Assembly: GCA_034509925.1 (NCBI GenBank)
Contig: CM067535.1
Span: 315,001-379,000 of the forward strand
Direction: 5' to 3'
Origin: Hirudinaria manillensis
Taxonomy: Eukaryota > Annelida > Clitellata > Hirudinida > Hirudinidae
DNA: 64,000 nucleotides
The notes beneath the pieces are model-generated. The model did no database searches. It was not told the origin of the DNA and saw only the letters and a program-made list of their open reading frames with translations. Shown piece after piece: positions 39,053 to 56,600 of this stretch. Both the position numbers and the translations under genes were made by a program. Each line of letters opens with the position of its first letter. Positions within the stretch are counted from its first letter, which is position 1.

Positions 39053-39655
39053 AAATAAAAACTGATGTCTAATATACTGATTCTCATTCATACCTGGTAA
39101 GCAATAAGCGCATTCCGCATAAACAATTAATCACTCCTGACATGTCTCAATCATCAAACATCTCCCAGGTCAGTGCAGCTCATGAAAACAATTTTAAGAC
39201 CAGAAAAATCATGACAAATTTAACAGATCCCACAGCTCAGTGTAATAGCACTATATTCAAAATGGCAAATCCCACTTGCTTTCTTAAGTCATGACAGTTA
39301 TGGTTGATTTAGTCATTGTACTTCCAACATCCATTCAATATCTTTAAGGGCTTTGTCATCTTCAGCAATAATAGAATGAGAAGTCTACCTAGATCTGATC
39401 CACTGGAATAATAAGTAAGTTCACTCCCCATACTCCCAACACTCTTTTGTTCAATTCACAGCAACCTAAACTATGTAATATAGCAACTAAGGCAATCATT
39501 CCAAACAGACACCAAGGAATATTAAAAATTGTTTTTATTGTCAATTTCTTTGTAGCACATCATTTTCCTTCGACCTAAAATGCAGTATAGTTTATATTTA
39601 ATACATAAACTAGTAACAAGACAAACGAATAAGTAAGCACTTGACCTTTCCATCG

Positions 39656-39938
39656 TTACTTCTTAAGCTGATGCCTCACAACGAAGAATGGAGCGGCGTA
39701 ACCAGAACCGAAGAAGACACCCATAAGCACCAACAACTTAAACTTGTTGTTTATGTCAAATGGCAGGTTCTGAAACAAAGTTCACGTGCGGGCAATTTTA
39801 GATTCAAGCCAAATCTGATGTTTAACCTTGAAGTTAAAGAAATTTACTAACGGCTCCAGGAATACCCTCTTGGTCGATATGGAGACGTCTAACCATAGGT
39901 CTATTAATAAATCTCACAGCCCTCAGCGCAGAAATCAT
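39656..39938 (-). CDS. COX7C: Cytochrome c oxidase subunit 7C
   Basis: Two exons, 39852-39938 and 39656-39769, joined across an 82-base intron, encode 66 residues (human precursor 63). The N-terminus, MISALRAVRFINRPMVRRLH, is an Arg-rich mitochondrial import sequence without acidic residues. The mature part NLPFDINNKF, the single membrane helix with FFGSGYAAPFFVV and the end RHQLKK match COX7C closely (human NLPF at the start, VVRHQL at the end). The subunit is a nuclear-encoded, single-span structural part of respiratory complex IV in the inner membrane. Being very short, it could easily be overlooked. Confidence 0.95.
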
Positions 39939-40591
39939 TTTGACGAGTCTAACAAAACAGCGGCCCCAACCAGCAAAATATCGAAACGATGCAACAAGAA
40001 GATGTTCAGCAGAGATGTGTAATTCTAGTTATAAAAATATTTCAAAAGAAAAAAATGCAAAACTCAACAATATGAGTATTGGAGCTTTTATTTTAAATTT
40101 CAATTGTAAAATTAATATTAATAACCATTTAACTGATCTTGGAAATTGTTATGTTAAACCGAGGATTTATTGGCATTCGCTGCGCCTTGAAATTAAATTT
40201 AGGATATCTCAGACAATTATTTTAGTAAAGTGATAGCTGAAGAATGAAGAACATTTATTATCGAAGCTTTCTCTTAGACTACATGCTTCGAGGGTGGTGG
40301 TGTATTTTTTTTAATACCAATACCAACGTCAATAAGGTCATCCATAAAACTCCCTCCTCCTGCTCGAAAAGTCGACTTTTTCACAAATAGCAAAAGGGGC
40401 ATATTTTTCTCCTATCCCAAGATATAAAAAGAACCAAACCGTTATTGAGTTGGTTTAACACAATATAAAACTAAGATGCTTTAAGCGACAACTCATTATC
40501 AAATTTTTTTTGATTCACAGTTTATGTAATATGCACAAAAATGTACAACTGAAATTTTGACTGATTGGTTATCCCGAATCCATAATTTCTC
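39939..40591. other. Spacer between COX7C start and the stop of the next minus-strand gene
   Basis: About 650 bases containing the COX7C promoter and the 3' end of the upstream membrane-protein gene. It is AT-rich, with scattered short frames and no recognisable protein. Confidence 0.5.
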
Positions 40592-42674
40592 CTATTTAAA
40601 ACTTTTGCTCCTCCTGCATTGGTCACGGTATTTGATATTAGAGTGATTTTTGCAGATCCTCACTTTAGCCTGATCTGTAAGTTCTGTTTTGTGTTTATGG
40701 AATTTTTTGGATTTGAAGGAAACAATGGGCATACTGATATCAGAGGAGCTAGAATCAAAAATGTCGCAAGAATTGTCTTCATTGCTCCCTTCGTCGGCCG
40801 TTGACGTCGATGGAGGTCTAGCAGTTGCTTGGCTCTTTTTTATGGGACATTTTATCGAGCCATCTTCGTTACACTGGTTTATATTTTGACTGTCCAAACA
40901 TTGAACGGAACTGTGTTTTCTCGTTAACTCCATATTTGACTCGCGGCTATTTTTATGGAGATTAGATATTTTTACAGAAAATGTTTCCAATTTTTTGTTG
41001 AACCAGTCTTTCAGCCACAGTGAAGCAGAAAATGTACGACTCTCCATAAACGAATCACCGATCGATTGCTCTTCGACGATCTCATCAGCTGACAAAGAAA
41101 AAATGCTGCAAAGCAGATCGCAAGGTTTGCCTTTTACATCGCCTCCTTGTGCGCTGTTATTTCCACTAAAACTCAACTCTTCTGCTGTAGCAAATGTGCC
41201 TTTCTCTGGAATGTCACTACTTTTTCTTCGTTTTTCCAGTGTGTCAATGACTTTAGTGCTTAAAACAGTGGATATCATAGTGGCAATAATATGGATTACA
41301 AAGGAGGTAGAATAATCACAGATGACGAAAGGCAACATGACCGTCAACGGATTCAGAAACATGTAGTAGACAGGTAAACCTGCAAAGTTTAATTTACTTC
41401 TTTTATGAGCATGTTTTGACGAAAAATATGAAATACTCACCTAGAACAGGGAATGTAACTATGAAAATAGCTCGCACAATTGATTCGCCGATGAAGGAAC
41501 TTCCCAGACAGATACAGCTGCTTATTCGTATGACGAAATATATTCCTAGCATTTCGAGCGATGAATAAAACCAGAAGAAATCGTTGTTCAAAACGCAGCA
41601 AAATCGTAGTTCCAACACATCACTTTCAATTTCATCCCGAAGAAAGTGGAGCAAAAAATTGTGGAAGAGTTTGGCATAAATGTAACTCAAGAAGATAAAG
41701 AGAGCTGTCCACGAAATAAGCCTCTGAGTAACGACATTTTGACGCTTTTCGTCCTCGGTATTGCCTTCATTACATTTAAAGTGACGCAGGCTGGATTTAA
41801 CTATGCCAAATATCGGATTGGATTCGGCAGGATAACATGGCGATTCCATCTGATAGTAGAGTATCGCTGTGAGTAGGAATATTCTCCATGCAATATCAAC
41901 AGAGGAGAGCGACAGAAAGAGGATTTGAGCCTGGATGATGGTGGATATCTCGGCATGATGAACCAGGTCGACAAATGGTCTGATGTCAGACTCATTGAAC
42001 CTCAGGTACAAGATTTTCCTTATACATTGAGCTACTATTATTATCATGCCCTCCGTGAACAATATCATCACCAGTGCTTTCCAGGATGGAATCGTCAATA
42101 GGTCACAATATGAGCACCTAAGGAGTCTTTAAAAACTTTCTCATTAAGTAAAAATCAAACAACAATAAATTCAAAATCACAATTCAACAAAAATTAGGTG
42201 AGACACATTTTCAACTATAATTATTATATTATACAGGCTTTTCGTTGTTTTATTTTATGCATGATTATATTTTGAACTTATTTCAATGGTTGCCTATTTG
42301 TTAATTGGCTCTTCCCAAGATTTTCTCCTCCCAAGCGTTTTCCATATCGAATACAAATAATATAAGTAATAATAAACGCCTGATGTTCCATTAACTAAAG
42401 GTTTGCTTATTATTAAAAACGATTGACGTTTTATAAGTCTAGACATTTTCCAGGATTTCGTTACTTACAAGTCATACAAATATCCAAGCATTGCTACTTT
42501 GCGGCGGCTTTGGTTTTGTTTACATACAGATTGAAAACATTGACGTGCATCCCAGACAAAATTGCTTGAAGTGGCCAGAAAATATTTTGGTGATTCTCTG
42601 GGGGACTTCTGGCCTACGTTGATAAATGTGAGGTAGCCAAGACTAACAAAAGGGACTTCGGATCCTTCGGCCAT
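40592..42674 (-). CDS. Unassigned 556-residue multi-pass membrane protein with Ser-rich cytosolic tail
   Basis: Three exons, 42469-42674, 41441-42117 and 40592-41379, join in phase (donors GTAAGT and GTGAGT). About 70 mixed residues come first. Then come roughly six hydrophobic helices between residues 78 and 340: ALVMILFTEGMIIIVAQCI, ILFLSLSSVDIAWRIFLLTA, WTALFIFLSYIYAKLF, YSSLEMLGIYFVIRISSCI, IVRAIFIVTFPVLG and FVIHIIATMISTVLS. The last 210 residues are hydrophilic, with Ser and acid runs (TSTADEGSNEDNS, DIFDSSSSDIS) and a Lys/Arg-rich end, RRSKSFK. I do not recognise the family and no motif points to an enzyme or channel. The large second and third exons contrast with the finely cut genes around it. 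Confidence 0.72.
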
Positions 42675-43329
42675 GGTTCCAAACTATATCCGTTTTTTTT
42701 TTATAAACGAGTTTTTAAAATACAGATCAACTTAAATATCTCAGTAATACAACCCCCTAAAACAAAATATACTGGCTATTTGACTTGTCTCACCCCTTCG
42801 CCTCTCTTGCCAACAATTGCGCCAGTAGTATCTAAAACATTATGGACCATCTCATTTCTCTCCATAAGTAATAATAATTTGGCACGCCATATATCCAGAT
42901 CTCATTGTAAACACGTTAGAAGCGATCTGTACTGCCAATAGTCTTCAGAAACCCATTCCTGAAGATATTCCAATAGCTACACTTCTTTTCAATTAAGAAA
43001 ACATTTTTTTTGTGCCACACTCATGAAAATCAGTGCGTATAGCTTCTGTGGCATGCATTACGTAAATTTGTTTCTCCGTTTATTCCAAGGTTTAATCAGC
43101 AAATGTAAAGTCTTAACAAAACCAGAATTTATGCAGTTATTTTCCCAAAACTGAAAATTTTTCAAAACTGAACACCCCAAAGAAATGAATAAAACAAATA
43201 AAAATCACCTGAACAAAATAGTTCAGTAGGAAAGCATTTCAACAAGATTTGGGAATACCAGTTTTATATGGCAAAAATGAAATAAATGTTTTTAAATGAA
43301 TGAAAAATCAGATATTTCCACCTTGTGTC
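42675..43329. other. Spacer between the 556-residue membrane protein and SAMHD1
   Basis: About 650 bases with the promoter of the membrane-protein gene (start at 42674) and the SAMHD1 3' untranslated region. No further gene or repeat was recognised. Confidence 0.5.
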
Positions 43330-46300
43330 TTAGCTAAGCTCTGATTCAAAAGATCTTTTAATTCTTTTTTTATCAGGATATTCTTCTTCCTGCAAATGAA
43401 ACACAATAACCACGTTATTATTAATGCATGATAATAATAAAAATAGTGATAACAAAAGCTTATGACTCGATGTGCTAGTCTAAGCAGCATAAAGCATTTT
43501 GACTTGGAAGTGATAATAGCTGGTACCATTGGTCGACCCCTGTTACATAGGAGAAGGTACGATCTACGGTCGGTTCCAGCACTCTTAAGAACTGGCAGGT
43601 TATGGTTCCGGCAGTTCAAGGGCTGAGCATTGTGAAAACAAAAATAAAAAAAAAATAAAGTAATATCTCACTATTTTCTGCTTCATTGGTGTGATTTGTA
43701 TGCCACTCTGTTCTGGACCCTAATTTATTTTCAAGAAATTACTAAAATATATTCATTGTTATATCTTATTCTAAGTGACATTTTTAATGTAACTAAATTT
43801 TTCTTTATTTTCCATCACATAATAGTGCAAGTTGGTTCATGAACATGACACAAACAATAGGGACCAAAAACAATTGGAGCAACACTCTATTTAAAAAAAT
43901 CTGAATAAAATTGATATGTTTCCTTTTTAAATTTCAAATAAAATGAGATCTCATACCATGCTTATTTCAATTTGGTGACTATTGCAAACTTCTAGATAGC
44001 ATTTCTCAATAGCTGACAATTTCTCTGCGTCAATCTTATCCACAAAAATAAGATATTGAGTGTCACTAAACTTGCTGGGCAGGAAGGAAGATACCTGAAA
44101 GTCACAACCTGAATATTTAATAAATACCTATGGAAACAAAATAAGAATATAAAAAAAAAAAAGAATGTCATTTTCCAGGTGGAATTCAAATTTATAAGAT
44201 GACCTTTTTCTTCTCTAAAATTGAGAGAACCACAGAATTAAGAGTACAGGAGGTCGGAAGGGAGAATTGACATATTGGAGACCAATTTTGCAATTACAAT
44301 ACAATTATGCTTGCATTAATTATAAAAATTTAATGTTAGAATTTACCCATTTTCTTTAATTTCAAAACATCTAATTACAACAAAATATCTAATTATATCC
44401 AGATATCCTCACTTGCTCTCCCCTGACCTTGTAGGGCTCGTTTAACTTGTGCTTGTTATAGAACCAACAGCAGTCAATTGGGTCGCACGACTTCATGCCA
44501 TAATCAATATTTCTCTTCTTCAAAAGAGTTAAGTAATGTAAATTGAAATAAAACTTTTAATAAATCAATAATTTAAACCTAATGTTAATGAATTATATAA
44601 AAGTATCATTATCATTTTGCTAAAGTATTATAAGGCCTACATTTTACATTTATACTTTTGAGTTTCCAAAATCATTGAGGGAAATGTTGATGTTGTAGTT
44701 TAAAAGATAATTTTAATTAATATTTTAATAAAAATCTTTGGTCAACTAACTATCACAAGAATATCATCTTCTTTCAATTTTCCACCATTAGCACTGGTCT
44801 CAAGAAGTCTCTGTTTTAGAGAATGTTCTGACCATTCCCTGCCCTAAATTAAAAGTTGTGTTTATGTAGAACTTAATAAACTGACTTCTGATTCTGACTT
44901 CTTTAATATATTTTTAACAAGCAATCACTTGTTGAGTAAAGGCTCAGCAGTTAGTTTAATGAGAGACAAACAAAACCAGAAACCTCATCAAATCTAAATC
45001 TTCCAATGAACTTTGGCAACTTCCTCGTGATAATTCTTTCCAGCAATTCCTTTGCTGGTTTAAGGTTTAGGTCACTGGACCACAAGATAACATTGAAGAT
45101 ATTGTCATCCAATTTCATAAAGGTAGGCATATCATATATACTCTCCGAGATTTTTTTTGCAACACTGAAAAACATAATTTTTAAAGGTTACTAATGCTTG
45201 CATTAACTATAAAAATTTAATGTTAGAAGTGACCCATTTTCTTTAATTTCAAGATGATCGTTTGCCAGTTCTAAGGCTTTAGAGATCCTAATGAGAACAA
45301 TAAAGCAATGTAATCAAATGCAACATTGAAAGGCATTTAAGTAAATGAATACATGTGATCGATCACAAGGCTTGTCTTGTGCAGGTATGCCTGTCTGTGT
45401 AAAACCATTCTAGAATGAAAGAGCTCGTAGAGACTGTCTACTTCCTGATGAAACGATAAGAGTAGTGATAAGACTTAGGTGTTTAGTATTAATAATTAAG
45501 CTTCTTAATCCTTCACCTTGGCTCGAGTGCAGATTTGCTTTTCTCCGTTGACGTCCAAAACTCGAACAAACTTCATGAGTCTGTTGTGATCAAAGGATGT
45601 CCTTATGCCCAAGAAATAGCAATCTCTAGCAATGTAATCCCATTTGTCCACATCGATTCCATTCCTCTTGTTTGCAACAATCTGATTCGGTCATTTTAAT
45701 AAATTACATGATGCTCGAAAGATTAATTTAAAAATAAAAAAAAGAAATAAGATAGCAATTATCACATTATCATATCACTTATGACATATACAATTCAAAC
45801 ATCTAATAGTTGATTATTTTTGTGATTACTGCCAAGACTTTGTTGAACATAAAAAGAATTCTAACCTCATAAAGGAAACTTTTGTCCTGACCCCTTCCTT
45901 TGTACGGCCACAAACCACCCTGAATAACAGGCAGTGACCGAATATTTCATACATTGTGAAAAAAACGTTCAAACAAATTTAATCAACAAGGCACACTGAA
46001 TATAATTAAAGTCTTGGTGAACAAAAGTAGTGGCATCCTTTTGCAACCATCATAAAGGGATTTTAATAACTTTATAACTCAACAAAACTTATGTTTATTA
46101 AACTCTGGGAGATTTGATCAATTTCTATAAAACCATCAATCTACATCACACCAAAGGAAAGAAATGTGAGTACTCAAAGCCTTGAGTCAAATAGTCGATG
46201 AATCTAATGAGATGTCACCTTGTTGTGCTCCTTAGAAGGCAATATCTGCTCCTTTATGAACATAAGATCTTCAGGCTTAAAAAATGATTCCAGTTTATTT

Positions 46301-47235
46301 TCTTTTACCAAAAATTCGAACATCAACACCGAGCCTTTCTCGTGCTGCGGAGAAAAATTAAAAATTATATTTTTTAGCATCCCATATTTATTCACAAGAT
46401 ATAAAATTTGTAAACAAAATTAGGACTAGAAACGATGTGTACATAAGTTCAAAAACAGTAAAATGACCAACTCTTGTATATCAAAGAATAAGATTTAAAA
46501 CAATGAAAGCCAACTTAAAATAACTTGGTTAAACATATCTAAGATGTCAATACATTTTAAGGACTCTGAATTTAAACCTTTCCACAAAAGCTGTTCAAGA
46601 TTATACTATAACCAACAACAAAAAACATTCTATAAAATTACAAATGAGTTGACCACACAAAAATTGACTTGCCTCCCATTGTATGCCTAACTTTGGTAGA
46701 AATAGCCTGTCAAACAAGTGGGAGAACGGACCATGTCCTATAAAGATTTTCAACTGTTTTAAATGAACAAAACAATGGAAGGCTTGAAGCAATGGGGTGT
46801 ATACCTAAATCATGGCATAATCCTGCAATGGCAACACATTGAATGTCCGTTTCTGTGATCTTCAATTCTGGTTGCTTATTCTGTAGAATTTTGCACAAAG
46901 TCTCTGCCAGATGACACACTCTTGATAACAAATGAAAGAATGTAAAGTCAGATCATTTGATAGGCTATTATACTTACCCAATGGAATGTTCAAATCTTGT
47001 GTGAACTGCACCTGGAAATACCAGATAAGTTGATCCCAGTTGTTTGAGAAATCTGAGCCTCTGAAACTGAGGAGTATCGATGATCTTCATGTATAATGGT
47101 TGAAGCTCTATGTGGCCATGCACAGGATCATTAATTACCTAAAATAAATCATTTGGTTGATGTTAGCAAAGGCTATCTCAGTGGTAATTTTATATTCTTC
47201 AATTTAAGGAATCTAACAGTTGTGCTTTCTGTCAT
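43330..47235 (-). CDS. SAMHD1: SAMHD1-like deoxynucleoside triphosphate triphosphohydrolase without a SAM domain
   Basis: Exons: 47218-47235 (tentative, MTESTT), 46978-47138, 46805-46920, 46673-46737, 46219-46344, 45866-45919, 45517-45681, 45353-45444, 45234-45287, 44984-45164, 44757-44843, 44413-44517, 43957-44094, 43672-43719, 43527-43622, 43330-43389; 522 residues (human 626). The HD dNTPase core is intact: [36 protein letters not shown] and [11 protein letters not shown] supply the metal-binding histidines and aspartates. The enzyme splits dNTPs into nucleosides and triphosphate, lowers dNTP pools and limits virus and retroelement copying in mammals. The shorter C-lobe matches ([19 protein letters not shown]). 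The last two exons are less certain; in the phase used they end in [13 protein letters not shown], a possible nuclear signal. The intron after 46673 starts with GC. No SAM-domain exon was found upstream. Confidence 0.9.
44306..44365. repeat. Diverged intronic copy of part of SAMHD1 exon 45234-45287 and its flank
   Basis: These about 60 bases match 45193-45252 with only a few differences (for example both carry GAAATTAAAGAAAATGGGT on the minus strand). The copy lies in the intron between exons 44413-44517 and 44757-44843. It covers the last 18 or so coding bases, the donor and about 40 intron bases of the source exon. It is a local duplication, not a known repeat family. Confidence 0.8.
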
Positions 47236-48798
47236 TCTTTTCCCTTTTCAGCACAATATTTTAAAAGAAAGGCCGGAGCAGTGCTAAAAAAATCGTAAAG
47301 AAATGATTTTGTGATAACAATGCATTTGATCATACATGCTATACAAGCGTCAGACAATTCCAAAGAATGAACAGACAACTAGCTAACCGGTGAAGTATAT
47401 TTTTATACCAGGAAAGCACTCTAATAACCGAAAGTTGAATCAAAACTGCGATACGATGAGATACCGCAACAACCTTTGTGCGACCTTATATGAATTTACT
47501 AAAATTTAATGAATCACTTGCATTCAAATCATTTCTTCCATAAATTCCTACATTCTTTCATACAGAAACTCGAAATTCCCAGTCGTTTGAAATTTGACAC
47601 GGGTGACGTTTACTTAATGTATTGTCATGATTCCATTTTCGAATTATAATTAATATAATATAATTAATATGTGCTGATGTAGTCAAATTATGATTTTTGT
47701 TTTTTCTGTTTTAATAACTATAAGAAGTTTATTGTTACAGTGAATTGCTATAACTAGTTATAACTTAATGATCCTGTGCTTTGCCTCGCCAAGCATTGAC
47801 GTGGCTAAATCTGATTAAATTGAAAAATTATATGAAAAAGTACTCCTCTTCTAATATGTTTATTTTAACAATTTGGAGTGACCGGACTCAGCTAGGCACA
47901 ATTCAAATGTAACTGTGTTCACTAAATTATTTTATTTTATTATATTAATATTAAATTAATGAATTTGATTATTTTAATAAAAATTTCAATGTTCGTTTTT
48001 TTCACGTCCAATGGATGGCAAGGTTTTCGAAAAAAAAGCATATTTTTACCTTTTGTAGTTGTGACATTCATATGAAACCTTTATAAAAGCACTATGTTGT
48101 GTCAAAATTTCAAAGCAATCGGTGAAGAACTTTCAGGGAACATTGATTAAAAACACACATTTTACTACAGTATTTATGTAGATTGGCCGTTGTCCCATCA
48201 TACAACTTTAATTAACCCTTTAATTTCGTAGTTTCGTAATTTCGCTTGCTGTTCCTCCCTAATTATCTTGGGACGTTGAGCCGCAAGAGACGCATCTCAA
48301 TTAATGATAATTAACTTGCATATACAGGAGCTGACCATTATTGGAGACTTCCTGGTTGTGCTAACTAGCTATTTATATTATTCAATTTATCATATTCTTT
48401 AATTGAGCCTTCGTCTCTTAGAATTGTTTGGGTTATTTCTGCTACTGCAATACTTGATATTAAAAGACTTCAGAATAAATATTTTTGACAAAGACATACC
48501 TGATTTATGACACATTATAAAAATAATGCTTAGAAAATTTAAATAGTCTGAATTGTTTTCTCTTACTTTAAAAATGCCGTTGTTTGAGGAGATGCCGAAA
48601 ATTGTGTAAGGAGTGCGATTCATATTAATAAATTATAAACAAAAATGCCCTGACATTACTTGCCAGTGTAGATGGACCAATTAGGTTTAAAAACAATTTC
48701 ATTTGTAACATCTTTTTTCACATATATTTATAAATGTTAAATAATTGAGAGGTCAAAGAGATGAGATCTTAAGAGACTTTTTTTTATACGTGTTGCTG
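47236..48798. other. Intergenic region between SAMHD1 start and ELAV-like stop
   Basis: About 1.56 kb, strongly AT-rich between 47630 and 48130. It should hold the SAMHD1 promoter and the ELAV 3' untranslated region. A 74-codon frame at 48399-48623 (minus) has no domain. I looked here for a SAM-domain exon of SAMHD1 and saw none. Confidence 0.5.
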
Positions 48799-53604
<4,806 letters not shown>

Positions 53605-56600
53605 ATGAAACCACTACACAGAGCGCTGCTTAAGATTACGAATGATCGTCCGGCAGAATCTTATTTTAAAAACGGGGAAAAGGATCCTGCGAAAAATCCC
53701 GTTTACATTAGTTTTAACAGGGGTTTTTGTGATATTTGCTCATTCCTTGAAAGTTGTAAAACTGTTGATTTTACGAGAAAACTGTAAGTCTTGCTCATTT
53801 ATGAGTAACTCGTATTTTGTAGCGCAACCTCTATTTATGCACATTTTTTAAAAAGGGATAATATGGTCTTAACTCTCTGGAGTGAGTTTGAAAATCGCCT
53901 TCCTTGCCATTTTGTTCAGATAAAAATGCTCGAAATGGCTCAATATCTGCAAATTAAAAAGGTTATTTAAGTAAAGGGTGTTAGAGTTGTAAGATGCTGA
54001 TGATCGCTTATTATTAGGAATACACTACAGCCATTGGTCAGTGCTATGACAGGATGTTGATGAAATGGTTTAGCTACATACAAAGATATGATTTTGATAA
54101 CATCCAAGAACTTCTGGATGCAATTCCCGATCACGATTTTCATCATCCTGCAACCATTCGATCAGTAAGAATCATTCCTTCTTGATAGCATTCTGATTTA
54201 TAAAATGTTTAAACTTTTCAGTTAGAAGCCATTATTGGCCGTCTTGTATGTCGATACAATCTGGCATTTGAAGCTGACTTTGAACTCACATCACCGCATA
54301 CTTTTCGTGAATGTCTCAAAGTTATGAGGAACTTCCACATTATCTTAGATTTGATGTTTTTAATGAAACATCTTCAAAATCTTATGTGCAATGGTTTGTG
54401 TTATTGTTATTGTTACTTGACCAGAATGAGATGTTTTAACATGTTTAATTATGTCTTCGGAAAGAATTTAAATTCTGTTTGATTGCACGATTTTTTCACG
54501 ATTAAGACATTAATCTTAAAACATCAAAAACTTTGTTCACTATAAAAAAAAATATAAGAATTTTAATGGTATTTAATGATATAATTCATAATTTCAGTAA
54601 CAGTTCACATATTCATCATTAGCAAGCACTTGATGCAACTTGGACATTATTCCAGGGTTGGATTTACTTTATTTCATCATTGATTTTCATTAGAGAATAT
54701 ATAGTTTCAACATATCAAATTATTCACTTGGTAATATATAATCTATTTAATATTATTTAATCTATTTTAATCTATTTAATAATATTTAATCTATTTAATA
54801 ATATTTAATCTATTTAATAATATTTAATCTATTTAATAATATTTAATCTATTTAATAATATTTAATCTATTTAATAATATTAGCCACTAATGTTAAAGTT
54901 AACTTTCCAGGTGATCAATCACCTGGAGTTTTGTATACATTGCATGGAATCATCGTGTGACATCGAGTGGAAGTCAACATTGTCATTTGCCCTTTGCCAA
55001 TGTTACTATGAGTTGGGGTTTCATGAAAAAGCTGAAGTTGGTGGTCCTTTGGTGGTCCTTTTATATTTCATAATTCTACAATTTCTTAAAATTTCACTTT
55101 TTGCCTTTAAAATCCTAAATCTCTTTTCAATAATCAATGTTTGTTTTTATGTCCACGATTGATTTGTTGCTTCATTGAGTCCCTGCAATTATTTCAAGAA
55201 TTAACTTATGAATATTTCTGTCTTGCTAAGATTTGAAGTTCATGCTTGACTTTTAAATGACTATAAATATTTATGCAGCATTTAAATCTTCATTTTTAAT
55301 TTATTTGTCAAGTGAAACAAATTGAATAAATTGAAATAAGCCATTAAATTAATATTTGAACTTTCACATAACTTTTGGATTTTAGGCACATGCAAGGAAA
55401 TGTCTACTTCTTCTCGACCAATCGAAGGATTTCCTCAGTTCTCAGTTTGACAAGAATGAATTTACTGTTTCTTTGAGGGCAGCAACTATAAAGGTCTGTT
55501 AAAGTAGCATTCATTATAGCAATATGTTGTTTGGATACTGACACAACATAACATGTTGATTGCCTTATGAACATGATATGACGATGCATTTTTTTAATCA
55601 AAGGCACTGCCTGATGATGCAACCTAAGTCATGAATGTGACTTAACCATTAGTTAACTACCCACAGAGTAGTAGTTAAGTTAAATTAAGTTAAATCCAGC
55701 AAGTATTGCATTGCATCTGTCCAACCCTGGTCAACATTTGATTTAAATTTTGGTGCAATAATTTGATTTAATTATTCAACAGATGGCGGTAATGGTATTC
55801 AGGAGATGCGTTGTTGAGAGTCGTAGGAGACCAATTGGCTTCATGAAACCGTTGAACAAATTCAACCACAAAGAAGTGCTTCATGTGAGTTCTTCAGTGA
55901 TTAACTTGGATTTCACTAAACAGTTACAGCTTTGACCACATCAACTTTTCATTTTCTAAATCGATTTGAATTATGTTAAGCCAGACTCAACGTCTGTAAA
56001 GATATTGATTAATGTAATCAAATGATTTCACGCCATAATGTTTGGCTCAGCTTCCTTGGCCGAGAACGCAAACGGAATCTCTACTTTCGGCCATGTTCGA
56101 AGGAAGCTCCGCCCAATTCTTTGCAATAATGATGACTCTGGCCGATTCGAGAAGGAGAATCCTGAAGACGGCACCGGCGGCCGAGGAAGACGATGAAGTG
56201 GAACGTGCTGATGTTTACAACGAATTGTTTCTTGCAGCACAAGAAATCATTGGAGGTTCGAGACAAAACTGAATGAATTTGAACAACCAAATTAATGTGG
56301 TACTTTGATGACATTTATATTAAAATCATTAATTATTATAATTCATTTTAATCAGTGAAATTAATGATTCATTATTGATGGCATCTTGTGCTTTAGTGGT
56401 TCATTGCCATTATTTCCTTAATCACAGAGTAAATAATGAACGAATTCATCTTTAAAAGGTGGAGGAGGAAGAAAAGAAAAGAAGGAAGCCGATAAAATTG
56501 AAGTGGGAGGAATGATGGTGGCAGGTCTTGTGAAGGGGGTGCTCTTTGAACTTGCCAAACAAGGTGCTCACGAGTTCATTCGATTTTCGAATATCAACTT

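Noticed and set aside
40995-41315. 106-codon plus-strand frame opposite the 556-residue membrane protein
   Set aside because: Lies wholly antisense to a long spliced coding exon; typical shadow frame.
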